Part shown: positions 10,785-22,300 of the stretch, in pieces
Position numbering within the stretch: the first letter of the stretch is position 1
Layout: each line of letters begins with the position of its first letter
Source: Oxyruncus cristatus
Lineage: Eukaryota; Chordata; Aves; Passeriformes; Cotingidae
Length of the DNA stretch: 64,000 nucleotides
Assembly: GCA_013399855.1 (NCBI GenBank)
Contig: VXAY01000167.1
Span: forward strand, 1-64,000
Direction of reading: 5' to 3'
Made by a program: the position numbers and the translations under genes
Notes under the pieces: generated by a model
The model's database searches: none
The model's input: only the letters and a program-made list of their open reading frames with translations
What the model was told of the DNA's origin: nothing

Positions 10785-12587
10785 ATTTTATAGAAACACT
10801 GAATTTAAATCTTGCCAATTTTAGTAGGATCCGTAGCATACTATAGTACCAACCACATCTCAGTGCTGTCAAGCAGGAGTAAATGACAAAAATCTCAAAC
10901 GTCATCCTTACACGGTAGTAATGCCACTTTGTCAGCAGCCTTGAACAAGTAGTCAGGGACACAGATCTTGTCACAACACAGCAAAGAATAAACAGGACTC
11001 TAACAACATTCCAATGCAAGGTATTAGTGAATACATTCTGCCATAAAACATAAAATTTCTCATTTTGATTCACTCTCGCATGTTCTTGTGCTTGCCCCAA
11101 AGAAACCAGGAGTCTCATGAGAATTGCTCACCTCCTCTAAACCCTACAGCCTAAGCCCAGGTTTCCTGGTGTGGGATACAAGATTTTAACACAGTGGTAC
11201 AAGTGGATGAAAAGCTGGACATTGAACAGAAATAAGAAAATTAAATACTGTTTCTGACTTAACTGCTTGTATTTCATACAGAAACATGACACCAGTGACC
11301 AGGTGATCAATGGATTCTTGCTGCTGTTGCATAGAGAGAACCCCACTGAGCTGCAGTGCTGGTAGTCTCTGCTTCTCAAGAAAAATATCTTTTCAGGTCT
11401 AAGACAGTTTCTACTGTCTCCTGTCTCCTTAGCACTTTCTGAAGCTAAATGTGACCCCCATGTCTCCTCCACCTATTTTCTATTCTGAACATTCATCCAA
11501 AAGCAGAGCAATTACCATGCACAAGAGATCTTGAATGCACTGAACACAGCAAGTCACAAGTCAGAGCCCCACCAGAAGGAGCTACTTTCAAAAATTAGAT
11601 GGAGCCTTTGCTTCTCTCTAAATCAGTCCTTCACAGCTCCTACCTCCTGAGAGCAGGTGCAATTTCCCATCTCCAAGGTGGCTGTGAGCCCTCAGTCAGA
11701 GCCCTTCAGGCCAGCCAGCTCCATGGTGCTCCTAAAGCCATTCTCAGGGGGACCTCTCTCCCAAATAAACCACACTGTACAGAGACATTAATAATAAATA
11801 AATTAATTAAAAGAAAGGATGATGCAACACTTTAACACCTCTACTCCAAGTGCTCCTTTATACCTGAAAACAAATCCTTCCCTTCATTTCAAAGCCAAAC
11901 TGTTATCCAACTAGAAGTTAAACCCCAAACCCATGTTCCTTCAACCCATTTCCTACTTTGAATAAGTAGCAGAAGCCAGAAGCAGTACCACACACAAGAA
12001 CACACACATGTAGCTGAAAATTTGTTATACACTTAGAAACTGCAGTCGTAACAGTTCACATGCTTTTGGAAGTGTGCTGCTCAACACCAAACATGCAGAC
12101 TTTTTACTCACCTAATGTGGTTTCTTGGAACAGCTTTTTTCTTAAGTCTAATCAAATACCACCAGATACGTATTTGGGGAGTGTTTTAGCTGTCAATCAC
12201 ATTTTTCAAGTCTCCTAAAAGATGCTCTGTGTTTTACAGCAGGATGCACGTTGTGCATGCGGATGGTACGCAGCCTGAACTTCAGGCCCTGTGCAGTACA
12301 ATAACAACTAGCTTTAGAGCATCTAGCTCTGTACAAATGTCCCACTGTAGCTATGGGAAATCTATCACCACCCAGAGAATCTAAAAGTAAGCAACACTGA
12401 TCCTCAGTCAGTTTAGTGGTCAAGTCTTGAACGAGCAACATCTATCAGGAAGGCCTTATTGACAACAGAGCAGACAGTCACCCTGTCCACAACCACCTCA
12501 GAATTTGAACTAGAGATCTTATGGCAACATGATTTTCTGCGGTTTGCTGTGGCAATTGTGGTAGTGTGTATAGACTAGGGAATGAGA
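10785..12587. other. Gene-free sequence between two CR1 copies
   Basis: I recognise no gene. The segment at 12193-12441 is open on the - strand for 82 codons and carries several CpG pairs, unlike its neighbourhood; it is discussed as a finding. The rest is ordinary AT-rich DNA. A 118-codon frame at 10762-11118 (-) begins partly inside the CR1 copy and shows no family features. Confidence 0.5.
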
Positions 12588-13299
12588 GGATGAAGAGCAG
12601 CACTGAGGAAAGAAACCTGGGGGGTCCTGGTCGATGGTAAGTTGAATATGAGACAGCAGTGCCCTGGCAGCCAGGAGGGCCAACTGTGTCTGGAGGGGCA
12701 TCAGGCAAAGCTTCGCCAGCCAGTCTTGGGAGGGGATGCTTGTCCTGCTCTGCTCTGCTCTGCACTGGGGCGGCCTCATCTTGAATACTGTGTGCAGTTT
12801 TGGGCACCACAATATAAAACAGACATTAAGCTATTAGAGAATGTCCAAAGGAGAGCCACGAGGATGGTGAAGGGCCTTGAGGGGAAGCTGTAAGACGAGT
12901 GGCTGAGGTCACTTGGTCTGTTCAGCTTGGAGAAGAGGAGACTGAAGAAAGACCTTCATTGTGGTCTTCAACATCCTCAAGAGGGGAAGAGGATGGGCAA
13001 GCACTGATCTCTTCAGTCTCATGACCAGTGACAGGACTTAAGGAAACAGCATGAAGCTGAGTCAGGGGAGGTTTAGGTTGGGTATCAGGAAAAGGTTTTT
13101 CACCCAAAGGGTGGTTGAGCACTGGAAAAGGCTCCCCAGGGAAGTGGTCACAGCACCAAGCCTGTCTAGTTCAAAAACCATTTGGACAATGCTCTCAGGC
13201 ACATGGTGTGATTCTTGGGGTGTCTTGTGCAGGACCAGGAGTTGGACTTGATGATCCTGATGGAACCCTTCCAACTCAGCATATTTATTCTATTCTGTA
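12588..13299 (+). mobile_element. CR1 LINE fragment, 5'-truncated, + strand
   Basis: The CR1 text runs from the agcagcactgaggaaagaaa block through ggaccacct-type ORF2 text (GRPHLEYCVQFWAPQYKTDI in the frame at 12642-12893) to the 3' end. The 3' end contains gtcacagcaccaagcctgtc and ggaccaggagttggacttga, then a decayed attctattctgt tail. Stops and shifts split the coding part into several short frames. It shares its diagnostic 3' wording with the copy at 54908-55379, so both belong to one CR1 subfamily. Confidence 0.92.
12642..12893 (+). pseudogene. CR1 ORF2 C-terminal remnant
   Basis: An 83-codon open stretch contains the PHLEYCVQFWAPQYK and LLENVQRRATRMVKGLEGK segments typical of CR1 ORF2 downstream of the reverse-transcriptase core. 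It stops at a TAA where CR1 normally continues. It is a dead fragment. Confidence 0.8.
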
Positions 13300-15973
13300 T
13301 TTAACTACAACAGAAGTTTGACAACAAATTAAACTCCAGATCAAGTATAATCATATTACAAACTGTATTTCTGTAGGATACTGTAGAAAACAGAAATAGC
13401 AATAAAATGCAATTAATTAAGTGGAAAAAAAAAGTAAATTTAGGCCTCCAGCAAATCCATATTTAACTCTGCTTGGAAAGATTTAAACTACAGCATACGG
13501 CATCTTGAAAAGTTACTTTGGAAGGAAGAAAATTTTGTATTTGTGCTTGAGTATTTCTGATCACTATCTGACAAATGAGTGGGCTAGGTCAATTTTGGCT
13601 TGAGGTAGCAGAGCTGATTTTAGGTTCTGATTGCCTCACCCCTGTCCCAGTGAATGGCACCCTGCTGACATCCTGCTTCAGGGCACAGAAAGAGAGCTCA
13701 TCAGCTTGCTTGTCCTGACCTCTCTGCTCATTCATCTCACCAGTGGTTTCCAAAAGGGCACAGGAAAATCACTGTATAAATCAGAGATTAACCTTAAAGA
13801 AAAAGAGTAAATCCCCACACTATCCCTGATCTGTTTTATATATCTGTAAGCTGCTGCTCTCAGTTTCCTTTATAATACAATTGCCATCACTACTGGCATT
13901 AACTACCACCTTCACTGACACTTGTAGACAGGACCCACAATTCACGACCACAAATGGCAGTCTCCACGAACAAGTTCATAAAATTGTGCTCATCTCTCTC
14001 CATACCTCAAGAGCTGCAATAGAGACACACAACCATGTTGGCAACGTAAGATGTCAGAGGATTGATTCTCCCACCAATAGTAACACCCCACTTGTCTCAT
14101 TTCCTGATTTGGTGTGGTTTAAAAATTTTCAAACAGTCAAATCATCGCACACCAACTCCTCTTTGAAAACGGTAAAGTAGCTGTAAAATAACAGGACACT
14201 TGAGAATTATGCCAGCCTGGCTGTTAGCAATAGCATACGTAGAAAGCATTTGCATGGCAGAACTGGTTCACAAAGTAAAAAATTAAAAGAAAGGCTACAA
14301 AATACAAAGAAGAACATCCCCCCGCCCCATATTTGCCTGGATTTTCTAGAATTTTTTGTGATATGTGAGGAAAGTAGGTACTTCACAATAACATCTACCA
14401 AAGTACAAGCAACAGGCAAAGTGACAGAAGAGAGAGTGGAAAAGCTCTTTTTGATATCTTATGGCACTCTGTCTAGCACGCATGCCCAAGCTCTTTGCCT
14501 GTTTCTAACCAAGTTTACCTCCATGCCACGCTGGACAGTGCTGTCATTCTCCTGATTACACAAATTTGTGGTCCAAGCATAATCACCTTTTAAAATATCC
14601 TTCAGATTACATATCCAAATTGTCACTTATACTGGCACAACATTTCAAAGACTTTAGTCTCGCATGAAGAACAGAAACCAATTCTTTTTGAAGTAATTTT
14701 GCAGTTTTATAGTACCCATGCAAGATTTACATAATAACTTACAAAAACCATACAGGTCATGGTGGTATCAAGGGAAGCCATGTATTTGTATCACCCTCTA
14801 GAAGGTGGCTATCTTTGCATACCACAGCATGATTCACTGTAGTCAGGATGGCAAAGAAAAACAGGAGTGTAACAAGGGCATCAGGGAAAGCAGTAGGACT
14901 AAAAAAATATTTAAGATACAGTTCTCTTAACATTATGAGGAAAAATTCCAATAGAAACTACATCATTGATTATAACTGGAATTGGAGAACTGCTGTTCTT
15001 CACAATCTTTAGAAAAAGGCTCTGAAGTGATTTACCAATGAAGCTTAAATCAGCCACATGAAAAAGCAATTATTTGATAACTACCCTGAAATAGCTAACA
15101 CACAGTCAACAATATAACATTTAAAAAAGCAAAATTCATAACCAATTCAGAATCCTAAATCAGTTTCACAAAGGCAGTATTCCACAACGGGGTTTTTTTA
15201 ATACTGAAAATCATTGCAATCTTTGGAGCAAATTGATAATATTTTCATTTTCTCTGTATCACAGCATTAATGTTTTAATCTATAACTGATTCTAAGATGC
15301 ATGGACAAAAGCAGTATCTCAAATATAATAAATGTTTTAAAACACATTCTGTTAGTAATCCACCATTTGATCTTGATATGGCAAATAACTTACAGGAAGA
15401 GTTTCTATTTTCTCCCGTCAAAGCTATATAATCTTCAAAGAAAGATATTCACTAAATTGGGGAAGGTCATCAATCTGCAAGTTTTAATAAATGTGTATCA
15501 ATCTCAGAAGCTATGAAAAGTAGAAAAGAAGTCAGGAAAATTTCATAATTCTGAGGAGAAATGATAGTGAAAAAATGAGTTAGTAACACATGAGTTGACC
15601 TTAGGAAATCTAAGTAAGTGAACCCTTTTCTTCTTCACAGGTTATATACCAGTTTTCCTCTGTGGAAACTGCAGCAGAGATTAAATCTATAAAAGAACCT
15701 AATTAATGACGCAAACAGCAGCAATACTTTTTGCAGCTGTCACTTAAAAGGAAACTTATTGGATGTGGATACATGCCTCCAATCTAAAAAGTTAACGGGG
15801 TGATGCACATATACAGCATTGGGTTGTGCTTTGAATCATTGCAAATGTACCAGTGCATCTGTGCTTATCTGCTTTGTCCTTGGATGTAAACTGATCTATG
15901 ATTTGCAAACAATATTTTCTGGGTGCACTCAATAGTAGAAAAAGAAGGTGAAACATGCAAATGAAACCCTTAC
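13300..15973. other. Gene-free unique sequence
   Basis: This AT-rich DNA has no recognisable gene or transposon. An ATGCAAAT octamer lies at 15955-15962, just before the next CR1 copy; such octamers are common by chance in AT-rich DNA. Confidence 0.55.
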
Positions 15974-16393
15974 CATAGAATCAGACGGGTTGGAAAGGAT
16001 CTCTGAGATCATCAAGTCCAACCCTTGATCCAACACCACCGCGGTTACTAGACTATGGCACTAAGTGCCACATCCAGCCTCATTTGAAAACCTCCAGGGA
16101 CGGAGAATCAACCACTTCAATGGTTGATTACCCTCTCTGTAAAGAATTTCTTTCTAATATCTAACCTAAACCTCCCCTGGCACAGCTTAAGGCCATGCCC
16201 TCTTGTCCTACTGCTGGTTGCCTGGGAGAAGAGACCAACTCCCACCTGGCTACAACCTCCTTTCAGATAGTTGTAGAGAGTGATGAGGTCTCCCCTGAGC
16301 CTTCTCTTCTCCAGGCTAAACAACCCCAGCTCCTTCAGCCTCTCCTCATAGGACTTGTGCTCAAGTCCCTTCACCAGCCTCGTTGCTCTTCTC
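15974..16393 (-). mobile_element. CR1 LINE fragment, - strand
   Basis: On the + strand it starts with the reversed CR1 3' end (catagaatcagacgggttgg and ctgagatcatcaagtccaac) and runs to the reversed cacttgtgctcaagtcctt region. Read on the - strand it encodes [20 protein letters not shown] and [18 protein letters not shown], which are CR1 ORF2 C-terminal signatures. Its closest relative in the window is the + strand copy at 45700-46201. The two form a 30-kb-spaced inverted pair of one subfamily. Confidence 0.93.
16117..16374 (-). pseudogene. CR1 ORF2 C-terminal remnant
   Basis: The 85 codons are almost intact in frame and match the usual CR1 C-terminus: [20 protein letters not shown], then [13 protein letters not shown], and near the end [14 protein letters not shown]. 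The lack of internal stops suggests this is one of the younger insertions here, but the catalytic domain is absent. Confidence 0.82.
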
Positions 16394-19300
16394 TTCTATT
16401 CTTAAGTGGCCACTGATGCCACTCAGAAAGTTCAGAAAAATATTTCACTTTCAGACAGTTGTGCTGGAAGATATTTTTCTTATTTTTTTTCAACTACCAG
16501 AAATATCAACAGCAAAGAAGAATCTTAGCTGCTTTTTTTCCACATTTCTTCTGTCCCTGCAGCAGTTCTTCATCTAAATTCACAACTGTAGTTTCAGATA
16601 TCACTGTTAATTGCTTCAGAGACATGGAATGTCAAAAACTAGGTGGTTTTGAATTGATGCAGGAAATTAAGCATGGGAAACAGAGCAATTCCTGAAGTCC
16701 AAATTCATTAACTGACATTGTTTAAAGCAATTCTCTCTCTCCTGTTTTCTAAGCTTTAAAAATTATTATGCAATACAGTAATTACATATGGGAAATTATA
16801 ATCTGTAGGCTAAAATTCTCCATTTTATTTACCTATTTCATACTTTGGAAGTGAGAAGGAGAAAGCTGGCAGCTTTATTCTCTTTCATATTTTTAGCCCT
16901 CTCACATATTTCACCACTGAAACTAGTCAATAGATTTGGAGCATGGTGAATTCTGTCCATTTTTTCAATTCTGATTTGATTGGCTGTAGGAAGAGGCACA
17001 GCAGTACCTTTTCAGCTTGCATAACTTGTGCTTTAGTTTTCCCACTGTTAGTGACCTAGAACAGGGGGGAAAATGGAAATAGATAAAGTAAAAATGGCAG
17101 TTATATTTGCAGATAAAGTTACTACAGTGTGCAGGACCAGTCAATACAGTAAGACACTTCAGAGCACAGTAAATGCACTAGTTAAACAAAAGCAAAATAT
17201 ACTCCATGTTGATGAATGCAAAATAAGTGAGAAAAATAACTGTCCAAATTATCACATCAAGAAAGCTGGCAACACAGAGAGTAATGGCCAAGAAAAAAAA
17301 ATATCTCTGCTTATCAGCGGTTGTAGTTAAAAAACTATGAGGATGCGTAAGGAACACTGTGGCAAAGCATGTGGATTAAAATATGAGGGATATTACTAAA
17401 TTACTGGATTAAAGAGGAGGGCAAAAATAATCTCTAAGTCATATGTATGAAAAACAAATCATGACTCTTACCCTTGGAAAGAAAACATAAAAGCACATGA
17501 CGCTGCAAATGGTCTAGAAACCATAATGTAAGAACTAAGAAATTCTCAATTGAACATTCAAAAGAGAATAAACTCAAAATGGATAAATCAAATACTCTTC
17601 CCAAATTATGTGTTTAAAACTCACTTTCGCCAAAAAGTAAGTGAAAAAATATTACCAGATTTCAAGGCAGGAATGGATATCAAGGCATTTGTCAGTAATA
17701 TCCTTATGATTTCTAATTAATTTGTAGCAGACATCTTAATCTTCCTGCTTGTGAAAATAAGTCCAAATTTCTGCCTATTAAAACCTCATCCATTCTTCTA
17801 ACAATGTGGCTAGAGTTGATTACTTTTGGAATTTGGTGACTGCTGTACCTGGTTGCCATATCTAAATTAATTGGGTTTTGCCATGATTCAAACAGACACC
17901 CACTTCCATGCCCCCTGTAGGACCTCCAACAGCTTACAGGTAGAAAGCAAAGGAAGAGATGCCAAAAAAAAAAAATTTCTTACCTTTTGCAGAAGTAACA
18001 GAAAATGTTTCTTCAAACTGCCTTCATAAATCTCAGCACAGCTAGCTATTTTATCTGTTTCATGCTTTCAAAGCACAAACACTTTTTAAAATGTTTATTA
18101 GAGATGGCATTACAAAGCTAAGTGATCAGAGATGAAGTTGAGAGGGCATCAGTTCGCACAGGAAAAACCAGTCTGCACACTCTCACTGTGTAGTTTAGGA
18201 ACAGGAGCTCATTAACAATGAAGTGCCAGAATATGTTTATAGACAGCTACCACAGAGCAGTTAACAACACCTACTTTGTTCACATGTCTAAATCCTTACA
18301 CTCTCACAGCTTGGAACAACTCAGTGAGGTTTGATGTTTGTTGTTAGTTGTTTTTTGTCTTTTCCGTCCTTTTTAAGATGAAACCCAATTTGATATTTCA
18401 ACTTCAAAAAGATTATGAGAAAATGAAGTTTCATCACCTGACATACCTCTGTACTGAATTAAACTGCAATAGAAAAGTTGAATCCAGGCTACTGTACATC
18501 ATCAGCCTTCAAATGCACCAGTTTGAAATTAGTACTAAAATTATTTATTAAGATGAGGAAAAATAACTTGGTCTGAATAAAAACAGTTCAATATAGTTCA
18601 TACTGATTTAGCTCATGTCAGCCTTAAACAAGTCCAGACATGTTCAAGTAAGATTTTTCACTATATTAAACAAACCAACTTTTAACTAAATTGAACAACT
18701 TCTGTGCTTGTTCTTTCTTTAATAAAATGAACTTTTTCTACTATTGAAATTGGCACCTTCAGCTTTGTCAGAACAATGATGATGATCTTAATGTAATAGT
18801 TCTGAAAGAATTCAAAAGGAAAAGAAATTCGATATTTTCTAGTGCTTATACCTGGAAAACCTGTGAACAGGCATAAAGCAGAGAGAGATAAGAATGAACT
18901 AAACAGCCTTCAGTTTACTGGATCAATAATGCTTTCGTGTGTTCTCTTATTAACCAGCATACAGGTCATTCTTTCTAGCAATCCCTTTGCTTTGTCTCTA
19001 GTCTGCAAATGCTGCTGCATAAAGAATGCTAGATTATATTTATATTCACTGTTATTAGTTTGTATCTCTTCTCACATATTTGTATAGCTGGATAAAGGAT
19101 GGATCAAACCAGTATATTTCTCCTATTAATTTATCCAATACTGGAAATAACTAATTTATATAATCAACATAGTAACACTGCTCTAAGACAGATTTGACTT
19201 TGCTTTGTTTATCTTGGAAGGAAATACGACCAAATGCTGAAAAACACAAGGTCATCCAAATTATTGCTAATAAGAAAACAGTGTCCTATTGATTTTCTTC

Positions 19301-22300
19301 AGAAGACCTCCTCTAATGCAATTTAGAATACTCCTCCAGCACAAGGAAATGTCATCTTTTCCAGTAATGTCTATGCCTTTTTCACCATCACACGTTTTAC
19401 ATACACAGAAAAACTGAGAACACTTTGTTCTTGCCTTAGAAATAAAACTATTATAAAACTAATTGTTTAAAAACATTAAGGGCAAAATGAGAAACTAAAG
19501 TGAAAAAGAGCACATCGCATGTACAGTTTCATATTAATGAAGTAATTTTTCTTACCAGTTTAGGCAGGACGGGGGGAATAAATCTATTCTTAAGAAGGCA
19601 AAAAGCTAATCAAAGCACAGATTTCTATAAAGGCTTTTCCTTTCAATAAGGAATTTACCCCAGAGTTTGTAAAGTCTGTCAGCTTCTCTTTTGTAGCTGC
19701 TACACAAGACAATTTTGGATACTATCACTTCTGTCTCACTTCAAATTACACTTCAAAAAGTGGCTATCTGAATGATATGGGCTGGTATGCAGAATGCCGG
19801 GATAGTAACTTTTTATTTCATTTTAAAAACGCTAAATTTTAATCACTAGTTTAGCCATCATCTTAAAGTGGACTGGAGAACCGGTTAAGTCAAATCAATT
19901 TGACTTCACTATATTTTATCAAGGTTACTTAAAGAGCATCAGAAGTCATAATAAAAGACTGTTTTACAGATAATACAGATAGATATGATTCTGCACAGCA
20001 GGGGCCAAAACACAGCTGCTTAAACCATTAGGTTTTATAAACCATTATATCCTAAATATAGTGTCAAAAATGCATGCTAAAAGTCTTCAGCCATTAGACA
20101 ACCTTTCTGTGTACCTATTTTTGCCCACCTTTGGCTTGACCTTAGTGAAAATATGAACTTCTCTGATTCAAATCACATCTGAAAAACCCAGGACATCAAT
20201 GAGTTCCCGGCTCATAACTTCATACCACACCTGCTCTGAAACGAAGAGTGAACTGCTCACTGAAAGTTATGTCAAGCACCAATAGAGTTAACCAAGATTA
20301 ATTCTGAATGCTGAAGGTCCATGTATGTTGCTTTGTTTTGGAGAAGATGAATTCAAAAGTCAGGATGCTTTAACAAAACCTGCTAATCACAGAACAGAAC
20401 AACTGCTGAAAATCCTGTTTGAAACCCACTATTTGTAAGCATCCACCTTCATTGCTTCTAAATGCCCTCCTACCCAGTGGGCCTTCTTAGTCTCTTTCTG
20501 TTTTCCTCCCCTAAACAGGTATTGTTGAAGTTTATTTGATGGGAGAAGCTATGGATGTAATTGAATGCAAATATCCAGCACCACTGCTCTCCCCACACAC
20601 AGGAGGTTGTTTCTCACATATATTAACCAATTCTATTCTGCAGGACCATTTAACAATATTGAGCAATGCAATGAAAAATACCCTCAGCATTCTGGTCTAC
20701 TAGGTTTCCTTTCGCTTATTTCATTCCATATTGTCACTGGCATGTATATTCCTAGCATTTTTGAGGGAAGCTCACATTGCATAAAAACAAGACAAACGTT
20801 CTCTATGTACTAAGAATCTTCTTACCCACACTAGAATTGCTTTCTTGCTTTCTGAGCTCCCTATTAAGATGAATTCCCTGGCTTCTGGCTGAAACAGAAC
20901 TGATGAAGATTGAGAAAAGAAGCTTTAATAACCACAGAAGTCACATATTGTTAGTGCTGCCTTGTAGCTCCTCTGACTTATACAAGCACAGACCAGCTCC
21001 TGCCTCAGTCATTGGAAGATACTGAATTCAAACACCTGAAATAAACCATCTTTAAGTTGCAAAGGCGTCATGTGTGTAATGGTTGTTGGGGACACGGGAC
21101 TTTTGTGCTTTTAATGTGCATAACAGCATCTTGTGTTTTCTTGTGCAACACTCCTTTTACCCATCAGGATAAATTTGGGGACACTATTACTATCCTAGGT
21201 ACTTTCATACAGCAATGCTTCTTCCATCAAGGTTTGCACTGAAACACCAAACTCCTGAGAATCTTTTGACCTTCAGAGTCCTTTGCAGGTGTCCAGTTTC
21301 TCAGACCACCTACCTTATTAGAGCCAATTTCAAAACAAGCAGAAGAAATTCCCACACACTGGGGGGCTTACGTACATTTTAAAGCAACATTTCCACTTAC
21401 AGATGTAGTGGTTTCCTGTTCTTTGTTAGTATATGTTATTAGCCTCAAAGTATGCAATGATCAAGTGATTGCATCAGAAAACCTGATGATTACAGCAAAT
21501 TATTTCCATATCATTGAGAGTTTTGCCAATTTTGCAACGTATTATCCTCTTGAGTCATTTCCCAGAACTTACAAGCACCACACCATATGCCTGACATACA
21601 TTCTGCAAAGCAAAAAAAGCTCCACAACAGAGCACTACTAGGGGCATCTCTAGGTTATGTACCAATTGATGAGACACTGAAGGTAATAGCAAGGTTTGGA
21701 ACAGGAATTCAAGAGTCTTGGCAGTTTTGGTGCTCCTCCTCACTTCATCTCTGCAGAAAACATAGCAGTCCTCCTCTAACATTAGCACACAACACAGGCA
21801 GACCCAGGCCTACTTTGGGTCCGTAACTAGAAATACAAGAGACATTCATTTAGAAGCCTTGTTGCTGGATTTTTTTTTTAATCAAAGACATGCTAGTTCA
21901 AGATACAATGCTCTCTATGTAAGGAGTTAAAATCTAAATACTCTGTATGGGATAAAACCTTACTTATTCAAAGGAAGACTAGCAGTCAAGAAAAGAAAGG
22001 GTTTGTCCTTTGTGGAGAATAAAATGGAGAGTCACAAATGGTTCTGAGCAAGCAATCCTGTTTCTAAGACTTAAGCAAAGATGAAGACATAGTATGTGAG
22101 GACAGACCTTGAAAGACTGGTGCCCAGTACACTTAAGAGAGTGCAAGAGCATAACTGAGGAAGAAAGTGATGAAATATTGGGGGAGAGAAGCCAGTTAAA
22201 TTTTTTGTGTTCAAGGGTTCAACTGAGTAGAAAGAATAATGATTTAAGACCTGCGTCCAAGACTTCCAGATCCATCTCTGGGGAACCAGGTTGGCAAGAA

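Noticed and set aside
11104..11160. Good gtgagc donor on the - strand that might end an exon
   Set aside because: All three frames meet a stop within about 20 nt of the donor, so it cannot close a coding exon of useful size.
12478..12812. 110-codon and 97-codon overlapping frames on the - strand
   Set aside because: Both are antisense to the CR1 copy at 12588-13299.
16832..16841. 10-nt micro-exon on the - strand behind a strong pyrimidine tract
   Set aside because: A 10-nt segment carries no coding evidence. The fit of its phase to neighbouring candidates is not independent support.
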